Shown piece after piece: positions 42,337 to 51,586 of a stretch of DNA of 64,000 nucleotides; the first letter of the stretch is position 1; the number at the start of each line of letters is the position of its first letter. The DNA comes from Epibacterium ulvae (lineage in GTDB: Bacteria > Pseudomonadota > Alphaproteobacteria > Rhodobacterales > Rhodobacteraceae): contig NZ_FMWG01000006.1 in NCBI RefSeq assembly GCF_900102795.1, positions 124,001 through 188,000 of the forward strand. Direction: 5' to 3'. The position numbers and the translations under genes were made by a program. The notes beneath the pieces are model-generated. The model saw nothing but the letters and a program-made list of their open reading frames with translations. It did no database searches and had not been told where the DNA came from.

Positions 42337-43365
42337 TTAGCGTTTGCGGCTGAGCATCGCAAGGCGGATCATTGCGCGTTCCATCACAGCAAGGGCAGGG
42401 GCCGTTTGCCCGGCTGAACGCAGTTGAAGATCCGTGTCCGTCAGCAATGTAAGCGCATTTTCCAGACGCGCTGCGCCCCAGTTTTGAGCCTGGCGCAACA
42501 TCCGGTCCCGGCGTTTGCCATAAAGCGGGGGCCTTAGCCGACCGATCCCCTGCGCAGGGCCGCCGGGGTCAGAGGCGATAGAGTACAGGGTGCGAAAATG
42601 ACGGGTTGCACCGATACACAGCGTAACAGCCTGTGTTCCCTGTGCTTGCAGACGGCTAAGCACAGGGCCAATTTCCTGACTGCGGCCCTCGGCCACCACA
42701 TTTAACAGATCATCAAGCGCGGCTTCAGTGGATTGCGGGGCCACCGCGTCGATGTCATCAAGCGTCAGCGGGCCTTGATCCTGATATTTATAAAGGGCCA
42801 GTTTTTCGATCATGCGTGAGAAATCACCGGGACCGATTTCAGCAGCAATATCTGACAAGGCTGACATGCTGTCAGTCGGGATATTTTGAATGCCTTCGCT
42901 GCCCAAAATCCGTTCGATCTCGGAACGGGAGGGGGGATCGTCATAGATCCCAACCGCATAAGCATTATTGTGTGTTTCGAATGCCTTACGGAGTTTGGAG
43001 CTGGCTTTGAGTTGCCCGGCGGTGATGATGATCTGCGCGTCCCCCGGTGCCCATTCGGACAATGCGCTGACAATAGCCGGGGTCGCACTGTCGTTGGCTT
43101 CTTCTACAAAAACGGCGCGGGGGCCGGGAAAAAAGCCCACGGCCTTAACCGCATCTAACAGCTGGGCAGGGTCTTTGCGCAGGTCGCCACCAGAAAGACG
43201 GGTCAGGCGCATTTCTTCTTCGGCGGTGGAGCCAAGCAGTGCGCGTAGTACCTGTTGACGTTTGAGCGCGACGCGCATGGCATCAGCGCCATAGATCAAC
43301 AGGCCGACCTTTTGCGGATCTGGTTTGGCAAAATAGCCATCCGCCTCGCGCCCGCCAAGTTTCAT
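42337..43365 (-). CDS. holA: DNA polymerase III subunit delta
   Basis: This 342-residue protein is the clamp-loader delta subunit, which opens the beta clamp. It has an AAA+-like N-terminal domain without a Walker A motif (GLLIYGADAMRVALKRQQ), the FFPGPRAVFVEE segment, and a C-terminal collar domain. It overlaps lptE by 4 bp (ATGA). The order leuS-lptE-holA is the same as in many proteobacteria. Confidence 0.92.
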   Translation of the reverse strand: MKLGGREADGYFAKPDPQKVGLLIYGADAMRVALKRQQVLRALLGSTAEEEMRLTRLSGGDLRKDPAQLLDAVKAVGFFPGPRAVFVEEANDSATPAIVSALSEWAPGDAQIIITAGQLKASSKLRKAFETHNNAYAVGIYDDPPSRSEIERILGSEGIQNIPTDSMSALSDIAAEIGPGDFSRMIEKLALYKYQDQGPLTLDDIDAVAPQSTEAALDDLLNVVAEGRSQEIGPVLSRLQAQGTQAVTLCIGATRHFRTLYSIASDPGGPAQGIGRLRPPLYGKRRDRMLRQAQNWGAARLENALTLLTDTDLQLRSAGQTAPALAVMERAMIRLAMLSRKR

Positions 43366-43883
43366 TCGGTGGGGGCCGCTGTCAGATCTGTTGATAAGAG
43401 GCGCGTCACAATCTGATCCGCCAGAATCACCATCAAGCGTTGTTCGGCATCGCGTTCCCCTGCAAGGGTTTCCACCGTCGATCCGGTCGCAGAGTAGCCG
43501 GTGAAATTGTTCACGGTTCCACTGGCGACAATCACCCCGTCGCTGCGCCGGGTCAGCGTGTAATCAGAACGCCCTTCGATGGAAAAGCGGGTGATTTCGT
43601 TTTCAGCTGTAATCGCCTGACCTTCGCTGCGTTGCGACAGGGTCAGATCAAGCGCATAGGTGCTGCCGCCGCGGCCCAGCCGCTCTTCTAGCGCGCGCAC
43701 TAATGCGAAAGCCGCAACTGTGTTGCGAGTCTTGATCTTTTCAGGTGCGACGACTTCAATCTGATTAAACAGTGCTTCACCGGTACCGCCGGGGGCGTAT
43801 ACCGGTGTGAAGCCGCAACCGACTGCCCCAAACATCAGGGCAGTCGCAGCAAAAAGTGTTTTTCTGCGGTTAAGCAACAACAT
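43362..43883 (-). CDS. lptE: LPS-assembly lipoprotein LptE
   Basis: This 173-residue protein has a lipoprotein signal with lipobox AVGC (Cys23) and an LptE-like alpha/beta domain ([21 protein letters not shown], then [11 protein letters not shown]). LptE plugs the LptD barrel that inserts LPS in the outer membrane. The ATG at 43883 overlaps the 3' end of leuS by 14 bp. Position between leuS and holA strengthens the call, since LptE is poorly conserved. Confidence 0.87.
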   Translation of the reverse strand: MLLLNRRKTLFAATALMFGAVGCGFTPVYAPGGTGEALFNQIEVVAPEKIKTRNTVAAFALVRALEERLGRGGSTYALDLTLSQRSEGQAITAENEITRFSIEGRSDYTLTRRSDGVIVASGTVNNFTGYSATGSTVETLAGERDAEQRLMVILADQIVTRLLSTDLTAAPTE

Positions 43884-46422
43884 TGACGATCCGTCCTGGC
43901 ACCACGATGACTTTCTTAGGCGCGTTGCCATCCAACGCACGCTGTACAGCTTCGTGGGCTAGCGCAAGTTTTTCAACCTCAGATTTATCGAGATCTTTGG
44001 CGACCTCGATCTCTCCCTTGCGTTTGCCGTTGATCTGGATGGGCAGGGTGACGGTGTTTTCCACCAGCATGGCTTCATCCGCGACGGGCCAGGGGGCTTT
44101 TGCAATGAGCCCTTCACCGCCCAAGAGCTGCCAGATCTCTTCCGAGAGGTGCGGGGTCATGGGCGACATCAGTTGTGCCAGCACCTTGGCCGCTTCTTTT
44201 TTGGCGGCTGCACCGGCTTTGGATTTCGCCAATGTGTTGGTGAAACCATAAAGTTTTGCGATCGAAGCGTTAAAGCCGAAGGAATCAACGCCAAGCGTCA
44301 CATCACGGATGGCTTTATGCATTTCGCGCAAAAGGTCTTCGTCGCCTTTGCCTTCACCGGTGGCCGCTGCGGCATCCATGGCGATGCGGTGTACACGGTT
44401 GAGGTGCTTAAACGAAGCTTCGGCACCGGAGGCGGTCCATTCTACGTCTCGTTCGGGGGGGGAATCAGACAGAACAAACCAGCGCGCGGTGTCAGCGCCA
44501 TAGGCCGAGATAATTGCCAATGGGTCGACCACGTTGTTTTTCGACTTCGACATTTTGGCCGAAGGAATGACTTTGACCTTTTCGCCGGTTTCTTTGACGA
44601 AGGTTGCGCCATCACGTTCTTCGACCTCAGATGGATAATGATAAAGCGTGCGGCCGTTATCATCTTTGCGTTCGGCGTTTTCATAGATCGCGTGGGTGAC
44701 CATGCCTTGGGTGAAGAGCGCGTCAAAGGGTTCTTTTGCCGATTCGGGCAGGTGCCCGGTGATCTGCATCGCGCGTGCAAAGAAGCGCGAATACAGCAGG
44801 TGCAGAATCGCGTGTTCAATACCGCCGATGTATTGATCGACGTTCATCCAATATTCGGCTTCTGCCAGATCGGTGGGTGTTTCGGCCTTTGGTGCGGTGA
44901 AACGTGCGAAATACCAGCTGGAATCGACAAAGGTGTCCATCGTGTCGGTTTCGCGTTTCGCAGGCTTGCCGCAGTTGGGGCAAGCACAATCGCGCCATGT
45001 GGGGTGACGGTCCAGCGGATTGCCGGGCTGATCAAAGCTGACATCATCGGGCAGTTCGATCGGCAGGTTCTCTTTCTTTTCGGGGACAACGCCGCAGTCG
45101 TCACAATGAACAACAGGGATAGGGCAACCCCAGTAGCGCTGGCGCGACAGGCCCCAGTCACGCAGGCGGAATTTGGTAACACCTTCGCCCCAGCCTGCAG
45201 ATTCGGCCGCGTCCACGGCTGCGTTGACTGCCTGTTCGCCGGTTTGTTGTTCGGCGCCGCAGAAGCCTTTTACATAGCGGACTTTTTCCGCCTTGGTGGG
45301 CACATAGGCCTCGGTCAGGGCCGCATCTGATTCCGGGTCTTGGAACACCGGGATAATGGGCAGGTCGTATTTGCTGGCGAATTCAAAGTCGCGTTGATCA
45401 TGTGCCGGGCAAGCAAAGATCGCGCCGGTGCCATAATCCATCAGGATGAAGTTCGCGATCCAGACTGGCAGCTCCCAATTTGGATCCAGCGGATGTTTCA
45501 CGCGGATGCCGGTGTCCAGCCCCAGCTTTTCGGCGGTTTCAATCGCCTCTTCTGTGGTGCCGCCTTTGCGGCATTCCGCGACAAATTCCGCAACCTTTGG
45601 ATCTGCGGCTTCCAGTTCTTTGGCGATTGGGTGATCGGGCGAGATGCCAACAAAAGACGCGCCCATCAATGTGTCGGGGCGAGTCGTATAGACGGTGATC
45701 GGTTCGGCGCCATCGGTGCGTTCAAAGCCAAACTGCAACCCGCGTGATTTGCCGATCCAGTTTTCCTGCATCAGGCGAACTTTGGCGGGCCAGTTTTCCA
45801 GATTATCCAGCGCTGAAAGCAATTCGTCGGAATAGTCCGAGATCTTAAAGAACCACTGCGTCAGCTCGCGCCGTTCGACCAGAGCGCCAGAGCGCCAACC
45901 GCGGCCACCTTCGACCTGTTCGTTGGCCAGAACGGTCATATCAACCGGGTCCCAGTTCACCACGGCATTTTTGCGGTAAACCAGACCTTTTTTAAGAAAA
46001 TCAAGGAACAAGGCCTGCTGCTGGCCGTAGTAATCGACATCACAGGTGGCAAACATACGGGACCAATCAAGCGACAGGCCCAGCGGTTTCATCTGTTCGA
46101 CCATCGTGTCGATATTGTCGTAGGTCCATTGTTTAGGATGTCCGCCGATGGCCATCGCCGCATTTTCGGCAGGCATGCCAAAGGCATCAAATCCCATGGG
46201 GTGCAAAACGTTATGACCGGTGGACAGTTTGTAGCGCGCGATCACATCCCCCATGGTGTAATTGCGCACGTGCCCCATGTGCAGTTTTCCTGACGGGTAG
46301 GGGAACATTTCAAGCACGTAATACTTGGGCTTGTCGTCTTCACGTTTTGCGTGAAAGATTTCGGCCTGATCCCAAGCCTTTTGCCATTTTTGTTCAATTT
46401 CTGAGGCTTCGTAGCGCGACAT
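43870..46422 (-). CDS. leuS: leucyl-tRNA synthetase
   Basis: This 850-residue class I synthetase has the HIGH-type motif HMGH at 48-51 ([11 protein letters not shown]) and KMSKS in the [10 protein letters not shown] segment. It also has a CP1 editing domain ([20 protein letters not shown]) and a zinc-binding-like CPNCGKP segment. Length is as expected. It starts the leuS-lptE-holA operon. A strong hairpin lies just upstream, belonging to the DUF3576 gene. Confidence 0.97.
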   Translation of the reverse strand: MSRYEASEIEQKWQKAWDQAEIFHAKREDDKPKYYVLEMFPYPSGKLHMGHVRNYTMGDVIARYKLSTGHNVLHPMGFDAFGMPAENAAMAIGGHPKQWTYDNIDTMVEQMKPLGLSLDWSRMFATCDVDYYGQQQALFLDFLKKGLVYRKNAVVNWDPVDMTVLANEQVEGGRGWRSGALVERRELTQWFFKISDYSDELLSALDNLENWPAKVRLMQENWIGKSRGLQFGFERTDGAEPITVYTTRPDTLMGASFVGISPDHPIAKELEAADPKVAEFVAECRKGGTTEEAIETAEKLGLDTGIRVKHPLDPNWELPVWIANFILMDYGTGAIFACPAHDQRDFEFASKYDLPIIPVFQDPESDAALTEAYVPTKAEKVRYVKGFCGAEQQTGEQAVNAAVDAAESAGWGEGVTKFRLRDWGLSRQRYWGCPIPVVHCDDCGVVPEKKENLPIELPDDVSFDQPGNPLDRHPTWRDCACPNCGKPAKRETDTMDTFVDSSWYFARFTAPKAETPTDLAEAEYWMNVDQYIGGIEHAILHLLYSRFFARAMQITGHLPESAKEPFDALFTQGMVTHAIYENAERKDDNGRTLYHYPSEVEERDGATFVKETGEKVKVIPSAKMSKSKNNVVDPLAIISAYGADTARWFVLSDSPPERDVEWTASGAEASFKHLNRVHRIAMDAAAATGEGKGDEDLLREMHKAIRDVTLGVDSFGFNASIAKLYGFTNTLAKSKAGAAAKKEAAKVLAQLMSPMTPHLSEEIWQLLGGEGLIAKAPWPVADEAMLVENTVTLPIQINGKRKGEIEVAKDLDKSEVEKLALAHEAVQRALDGNAPKKVIVVPGRIVNVVA

Positions 46423-46440
46423 CAGAGCGATCCTTTACAT

Positions 46441-46465
46441 GAAAACGCCGGGTCATGACCCGGCG
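46441..46465 (-). terminator. intrinsic terminator after the DUF3576 gene
   Basis: A 20-bp perfect palindrome (46446-46465, centre GGGTCATGACCC) is followed on the minus strand by TTTT. It lies between the DUF3576 stop and the leuS start. Confidence 0.8.
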
Positions 46466-46508
46466 CTTGTAATACGTAGTTTTGTGGGTCTAGGCCAGTG
46501 GGTGCAGT

Positions 46509-47054
46509 TTACAGTTTGCCATCTGCAATCCGCAGCTGGCGTGCCCGGGAGAGAATAGCGTCTTCAACGGCGCGGGCTGTGGCTGCGCTGACAGGGCGGC
46601 CATTGCGATTTTGCAGTGCGATATTCAAAGAGCGGGCATCCAGCGCGGGGTCGCGTACATGAACTGTGGCGCGATAAGCCTGCGTACCACCGGGAGGCGT
46701 GCCAAACCCAGTGGTAATGACGCCAGTGAAGGGATCCACCGATTGCACTGGCAAGAATTCCAAAACGTCGAGTGCCGCGGCCCAGATATAGCGATTGACC
46801 TGCACAGAGCTTTCGGTGGCTTCACGATTGAAGAGGTCAAAGATGGTTTCGCGCCCTTCCAGCGCGCGATCATCATCGAATCGGCCACGTCTATCGATAC
46901 GCTCGTTCCGGGCTTTTTCGACGGCATCACGTTTTGCCACGCGTTGTGCGGCACGTTCATCTGTTTGCGCGGCATTGTTCCGCCCACCAAAGGCACCACA
47001 GCCTGTGGTTACTGTTATTGCAGCAATCAAAGCGATATTCACCAACACACGCAT
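46509..47054 (-). CDS. DUF3576 lipoprotein
   Basis: This 181-residue protein starts with a lipoprotein signal (lipobox TTGC, Cys19), then a charged linker, then the DUF3576 domain with RYIWAAALDVLEFLPVQSVDPFTG and RATVHVRDPALDARSL. The family is usual upstream of leuS in alphaproteobacteria and probably acts at the cell envelope; its function is unknown. Confidence 0.87.
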   Translation of the reverse strand: MRVLVNIALIAAITVTTGCGAFGGRNNAAQTDERAAQRVAKRDAVEKARNERIDRRGRFDDDRALEGRETIFDLFNREATESSVQVNRYIWAAALDVLEFLPVQSVDPFTGVITTGFGTPPGGTQAYRATVHVRDPALDARSLNIALQNRNGRPVSAATARAVEDAILSRARQLRIADGKL

Positions 47055-47331
47055 TTTAGCCTGATCCGTTCCTATTATGGTCGAAAACCAGTCCTACCCA
47101 AGGCTCTGACAGGCAACAAGGGTATTCTTTATAAGACTCGTGATCTTGCGGGTTTGTGCGCAGCTGGGTGTTAAGGATGTGTGACATCGATGCATCAAAT
47201 CGATTGCGAAAGAATTGCTCATTGGCAGCCAAGCTTGCGCGACTCCCCCAAAACGAGCGAAACGAGGACCGTACTCAGACAGCGCAGTCAGCGCAGTTTG
47301 AAAATGAAATCTGAAAACCCGAGGGACAATC

Positions 47332-48234
47332 ATGAAAAAGATTCTCTTCGCTACTACCGCGCTGATCGCCACCACCGGCATGGCCGCAGCTGAAATCAAA
47401 CTGGGCGGTTCCGCACGCTTTGGTCTGGCATACAACGAAGGCAACGCAGAAGAAACACGCGTTGAGCAGCGTTTCCGCGTAAACATCGACGGCATCACCG
47501 AGTCTGACGCTGGCGTTAAATTCGAAGTTCGCTTCCGTCTGGAATCAAACGAAGACGAAAACAGCGCGATCGCAGGCCGTGGCCCTGGCGCAGCTCGTTT
47601 CTCTGTTTCAACCGGCGGCTTCCGTTTGGACCTGGGTAACACCTCTGACGTTATCGACTCTGGTGACGTAGTTGACTACTTCGGTTACGGCGTTGGTCTG
47701 ACATCTTTCATCGAACAGTCTAACAACGGCGACCTAGATCTGGTTGGCTTCGGCGCAGGCGACCAAGACCAAACCACCGTTAAAGCGCGTTACACCGCAG
47801 GTGACTTCACCGTTTCTGGTTCTTACAGCGACGAGCGCGTTGGCGACGTTCAGCAGTACCAGTTGGGTGCAAGCTACAACTTCGGCAACTACACTGTAGG
47901 TGCCGCATTCGGTAACACCGACTCTGGTGCAACTGACGAAGACTTCTGGGCAGCATCTTTCAACGGTGAAATCGGCGCAGTTGCATTCTCTGTTCTGGCA
48001 ACCGACTCTGACGGTCAGGACGACGTAACCTTCGGTGCATCACTGAACTACGCTCTGTCTTCCGCAACCGATCTGCGTTTCGCGATCTCTGACGGTGGTG
48101 CAGACGCAAACGAAACTTCCTTCGGTGTTGGCTTCCGCCACAGCCTGGGCGGCGGCGTATCTCTGCGCGGCGGTGTTGGCCAAGACGCAGACGAAAACAC
48201 TGTTGCAGACCTGGGTGTTGCTCTGAGCTTCTAA
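47332..48234 (+). CDS. Rhodobacter-type outer-membrane porin
   Basis: This 300-residue protein has a cleavable signal (MKKILFATTALIATTGMAAA) and a mature part of alternating beta strands rich in Gly, Ala, Asp and aromatics, ending in LGVALSF with the terminal Phe required for barrel assembly. It forms trimeric general-diffusion pores. Codon use is noticeably biased to a few preferred codons (GGT, CTG, TCT, AAC), a sign of high expression. The 277 bp upstream hold its promoter and leader; a strong terminator follows. Confidence 0.9.
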   Translation: MKKILFATTALIATTGMAAAEIKLGGSARFGLAYNEGNAEETRVEQRFRVNIDGITESDAGVKFEVRFRLESNEDENSAIAGRGPGAARFSVSTGGFRLDLGNTSDVIDSGDVVDYFGYGVGLTSFIEQSNNGDLDLVGFGAGDQDQTTVKARYTAGDFTVSGSYSDERVGDVQQYQLGASYNFGNYTVGAAFGNTDSGATDEDFWAASFNGEIGAVAFSVLATDSDGQDDVTFGASLNYALSSATDLRFAISDGGADANETSFGVGFRHSLGGGVSLRGGVGQDADENTVADLGVALSF

Positions 48235-48261
48235 GCTTAAAGCGAACCACATTGGTTCTTC

Positions 48262-48295
48262 GGGCGGGCTCTTTCAGAGCTCGCCCTTTTCTTTT
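48262..48295 (+). terminator. intrinsic terminator after the porin gene
   Basis: A 10-bp stem GGGCGGGCTC/GAGCTCGCCC with one G-U pair and a 5-base loop is followed by TTTTCTTTT. Confidence 0.93.
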
Positions 48296-48343
48296 GCGAT
48301 AAAACAGTGTTTTTGTCACTTGGAACAAAGAAGAGGGGCGCGC

Positions 48344-49003
48344 GTGTCTTTATCCGATATTACATCCCGTGTTGCTGCTGCTGAACGTGCGGCAGATCGT
48401 CCGGTTGGATCGGTGCAATTGGTGGCGGTATCCAAAGTGCAGCCAAATGAGCGTGTGGAATCTGTGTTGCAAGCGGGCCAACGCTGTTTTGGAGAAAACC
48501 GCGTTCAGGAAGCAGCGGGGAAATGGCCTGATTTTAAAGAGGCATTCTCTGATGTAGACCTGCATCTGATTGGTCCATTGCAAAGCAATAAGGCGCGTCA
48601 GGCGATGGAGCTGTTTGATACCATCCAATCGGTGGACCGTCCAAAACTGGCAAAGGCTATCGCGCGTCTGGCGCAAGAGCTGGGGCAGTGCCCGGATCTG
48701 TTTCTTCAGGTCAACACTGGTAAAGAGGTGCAAAAGGCGGGTATTCTGCCGGAAGACACTGATGCGTTTGTTGCGGAATGTCGCGGTCTGGATCTGCCTG
48801 TAAAAGGGTTGATGTGCATCCCGCCTGTGGAGGAGGAAGCGAGCCTGCATTTTGCGCTTTTGGCGAAATTGGCCAAGCGGAATGATCTGGCTGGACTGTC
48901 CATGGGAATGAGCAGCGATTTTGAAAAAGCAATTGCATTGGGGGCAACCCATGTGCGGGTTGGGTCGGCGATTTTTGGTGCGCGGGTTAAGCCTGAAGGC
49001 TGA
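48344..49003 (+). CDS. YggS-type PLP homeostasis protein
   Basis: This 219-residue protein is the pyridoxal-phosphate-binding YggS/PROSC family, which buffers PLP and affects amino-acid balance. The PLP lysine is Lys31 in AVSKVQP. Other signatures are RCFGENRVQEA, HLIGPLQSNKA and the C-terminal LSMGMSSDFEKAI and THVRVGSAIFG. The GTG at 48344 has GAGGGG about 7 bp upstream. Its stop abuts the convergent transpeptidase gene (TGATCA). Confidence 0.93.
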   Translation: MSLSDITSRVAAAERAADRPVGSVQLVAVSKVQPNERVESVLQAGQRCFGENRVQEAAGKWPDFKEAFSDVDLHLIGPLQSNKARQAMELFDTIQSVDRPKLAKAIARLAQELGQCPDLFLQVNTGKEVQKAGILPEDTDAFVAECRGLDLPVKGLMCIPPVEEEASLHFALLAKLAKRNDLAGLSMGMSSDFEKAIALGATHVRVGSAIFGARVKPEG

Positions 49004-49501
49004 TCAGGCGCGCACAATCACCCGATTGTTAGGCTGCAAACGCTGGGTGATCCAGTGTAGATGATCACGGCGAAAGGCGATGCAGCCTTCGGTCGCATAA
49101 CCGGGTCTGCGCCATTGATGCAGAAAAATGGCGGACCCTTTGCCGGGAATCGCATTTGGGCAGTTCCAGTCGGTGAGCAGAATCACATCGTAGAGCGGAT
49201 CGGCGCGGCGCAGGCGTTCATGGCTATGGGCATAAGGGGCTGGCACCGGACTGTTATAGGCAGCATCGGCCGGGTCATCTGACCACAAATCCTTAGGGCC
49301 AATTGGCTGTGCCCAGGGGCAGGGCAGGGTAAGACGGTCTGGCCGGTAGAGCACGCCTGTAATATGGTGAATGCCAATGGGGGTTGCGCCATCCCCTTCT
49401 CTTTTATCAGAAGTTAGGCCGCCACTGCCGATGCTGCAGGGGAAACGACGTCCGAGAAATCGCAGGCCCAGCGGAGTCAGGATAAGATCCTGTGGAGTCA
49501 T
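49004..49501 (-). CDS. L,D-transpeptidase (YkuD) domain protein
   Basis: This 165-residue protein is a short YkuD-like catalytic domain. The active His128 is in AIFLHQWRRPG and the nucleophile Cys140 is in ATEGCIAF. The usual motif ends GC(I/V)R; here Arg is replaced by Ala, followed by FRR. No signal peptide is visible, so it may be cytoplasmic or exported by another route. Its start overlaps the end of ribA by 4 bp, so it is co-translated with ribA. Confidence 0.82.
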   Translation of the reverse strand: MTPQDLILTPLGLRFLGRRFPCSIGSGGLTSDKREGDGATPIGIHHITGVLYRPDRLTLPCPWAQPIGPKDLWSDDPADAAYNSPVPAPYAHSHERLRRADPLYDVILLTDWNCPNAIPGKGSAIFLHQWRRPGYATEGCIAFRRDHLHWITQRLQPNNRVIVRA

Positions 49502-50586
49502 AACATATGGCCTGATTTTGCAGCCTTGGTGGCCAGATAATGTTGATTGAACGGGTTTTCACCGACTTTCAACGCCACGCGTTCGGCCACTTTGATGCCG
49601 GTGTTTTCCATCATTGCGATCTTGTTTGGATTGTTGGTCAGCAAGCGCACAGTGCTAAACCCCATATCCCGCAGAATCGATGCGCCAAGCCGGAAATCCC
49701 GTTCGTCATCTTCAAAGCCAAGCCGGTGATTGGCCTCAACCGTGTCAAATCCCTGATCCTGCAGGGAGTAGGCACGCATTTTATTGGCAAGGCCAATGCC
49801 GCGCCCTTCTTGGTTGAGGTACAGAAGGACGCCTGCGCCGATTTCTCCCATTTGTGCAAGAGCGCCGCGCAGTTGGGGGCCGCAATCACATTTCAACGAG
49901 CCCAGAACATCGCCGGTAAAACAGGCCGAATGCAGGCGGGCGAGCACGGGTTTGCTGCGGTCAGGACGGCCAATTTCGATGGCATAGTGTTCTTCGTTGC
50001 CATCTTCGGGGCGAAAAATATGAAGCCTGCCTGCCTCAGCCGCTTCAATCGGCAACCGGGCCGCGGCCACACGGTGCAAAGGGGAACTTTGTTGTAAAAG
50101 CGGTTCGGCAGCAACATGGGAGATGGTTGTCAGCCCATATGTTGCTGCAAATTCTGCCGCCGCATCCAGATCAACCATCAGGGCTGATGGCAGCAGGCGA
50201 GCAGATTTGACCAGTTCAATCGCGAGCGTGTTCAGTTCAATGTTACCACCACGCAGGCTGTTGAGGGGGCCTTTCATGGGACGCTCTAGATCATTGGCCG
50301 GATTTGCCAGGGCTTCTACCCATCTGAGGTCCGCATGATCTGGGACAGGAATACGGGCCAGACCTTCATCATAGATACGCGCTTTGAGCGTTTGGGCCCG
50401 GCGTGCCGTCAGCGTGATTGTCAGAGGGCCAAGCGCGCGCATGTCTTCTAGCCGCGTTGCCGTTGTGGTTTCGGTTGCAATTGCAAGGGCTGCGGAGGTC
50501 TTACCGCGCAGGACTACAGGCAACCCCATGCGCAGATCCACCCGTGCACGGGCAAGCAATTCGATCACTGTGGGCATTAAGGCCAT
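49498..50586 (-). CDS. ribA: GTP cyclohydrolase II
   Basis: This 362-residue protein has a C-terminal GTP cyclohydrolase II domain, the first step of riboflavin synthesis. Zinc-binding cysteines are in HSACFTGDVLGSLKCDCG, and the catalytic region is LNQEGRGIGLANKMRAY. The first 150 residues resemble the DHBP synthase (RibB) fold but lack an obvious RibB active site, so the protein is probably single-function. It overlaps the L,D-transpeptidase-like gene downstream. Confidence 0.9.
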   Translation of the reverse strand: MALMPTVIELLARARVDLRMGLPVVLRGKTSAALAIATETTTATRLEDMRALGPLTITLTARRAQTLKARIYDEGLARIPVPDHADLRWVEALANPANDLERPMKGPLNSLRGGNIELNTLAIELVKSARLLPSALMVDLDAAAEFAATYGLTTISHVAAEPLLQQSSPLHRVAAARLPIEAAEAGRLHIFRPEDGNEEHYAIEIGRPDRSKPVLARLHSACFTGDVLGSLKCDCGPQLRGALAQMGEIGAGVLLYLNQEGRGIGLANKMRAYSLQDQGFDTVEANHRLGFEDDERDFRLGASILRDMGFSTVRLLTNNPNKIAMMENTGIKVAERVALKVGENPFNQHYLATKAAKSGHML

Positions 50587-50756
50587 GCGGTGCTCCTTAC
50601 TTTATGAAACATTAGCTGGCAGGGATTAGGATGATTTGCAAGTAAAGTGAAACATTTCCCCTCTACGCGACACATCGGCGTGAAAGTCACAACAGAAACC
50701 TTGTTGAAAACGCGCGTGGGGCACATGTGTTGGAGCAGAAACAGGAGGGTAGGCCT

Positions 50757-51443
50757 ATGGCACAATTGAAGAAGATTCTGCTGGTTGACGATGATGAAGA
50801 TCTGCGTGAAGCGTTGAGCGAACAAATGATTATGACCGAAGACTTTGATGTCTTTGAAGCTGATTCCGGCGCCACCGCGATGGAGCGGGTGAAAGAGGCG
50901 TTGTATGATCTGATCATCCTAGACGTGGGCCTGCCTGATACGGATGGGCGCGAGCTGTGCCGCCTGATGCGCAAACAGGGTGTGAAATCCCCAGTTTTGA
51001 TGCTGACGGGTCATGACAGTGATGCGGATACGATTTTGGGCCTTGATGCAGGCGCAAATGATTACGTCACCAAGCCTTTTAAATTTCCGGTGCTTCTGGC
51101 GCGTATTCGGGCGCAGTTGCGTCAGCATGAGCAATCAGAAGACGCAGTTTTTGCCTTGGGGCCATATACCTTCAAGCCTGCGATGAAGCTGCTGACCACA
51201 GAAGATGATCGCAAGATCCGCCTAACGGAAAAAGAGACCAATATCTTGAAATTCCTGTACCGGTCCACTGATGGTGTTGTGCCACGTGATGTGCTGCTGC
51301 ATGAGGTCTGGGGCTACAATGCTGGTGTGACCACCCATACGCTTGAGACGCATATCTATCGCTTGCGTCAAAAAATCGAGCCGGATCCCTCAAATGCGCG
51401 CCTTTTGGTCACAGAATCGGGCGGATATCGGCTTGTGTCATAA
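50757..51443 (+). CDS. OmpR/PhoB-family response regulator
   Basis: This 228-residue regulator has a receiver domain with DDD at 11-13, phospho-acceptor Asp56 (ILDVGLPDTDG) and Lys106 (YVTKPF). The winged-helix DNA-binding domain includes LTEKETNILKFLYRS, THTLETHIYRLRQKIEP and GGYRLVS. The ATG at 50757 has AGGAGGG upstream. No histidine kinase is nearby, so it is an orphan regulator; orphan OmpR-type regulators such as CenR control envelope genes in related bacteria, but I cannot assign it. Confidence 0.88.
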   Translation: MAQLKKILLVDDDEDLREALSEQMIMTEDFDVFEADSGATAMERVKEALYDLIILDVGLPDTDGRELCRLMRKQGVKSPVLMLTGHDSDADTILGLDAGANDYVTKPFKFPVLLARIRAQLRQHEQSEDAVFALGPYTFKPAMKLLTTEDDRKIRLTEKETNILKFLYRSTDGVVPRDVLLHEVWGYNAGVTTHTLETHIYRLRQKIEPDPSNARLLVTESGGYRLVS

Positions 51444-51482
51444 ATATGCGATCTTTTTTCGGTAGTAGCCGCCATTGTGTGC

Positions 51483-51580
51483 TATACTATTGGTAGCAAG
51501 ACTGAGTTCCCGCACATATCCGGGTTATGATATGTACCTCCCTGTTGGACTTGGCCGGGCAAGCTGCCCGGCCCTTTTTA
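51483..51580 (+). ncRNA. possible small RNA or regulator 3' UTR ending in an intrinsic terminator
   Basis: TATACT at 51483-51488 looks like a -10. About 65 bp later is a perfect 9-bp stem GGCCGGGCA/TGCCCGGCC (51553-51573) followed by CTTTTTATTT, an intrinsic terminator. Between them are a hairpin CCCG/CGGG near 51510-51524 and an exposed ACCUCCCUG stretch complementary to ribosome binding sites. The -35 is weak. The terminator certainly serves the response regulator; an independent transcript of about 85 nt is inference. Confidence 0.4.
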
Positions 51581-51586
51581 TTTGAT

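Noticed and set aside
44149-45330. 393-codon open frame antisense to leuS
   Set aside because: It lies wholly within a certain leuS, has shadow-like composition and no ribosome binding site.
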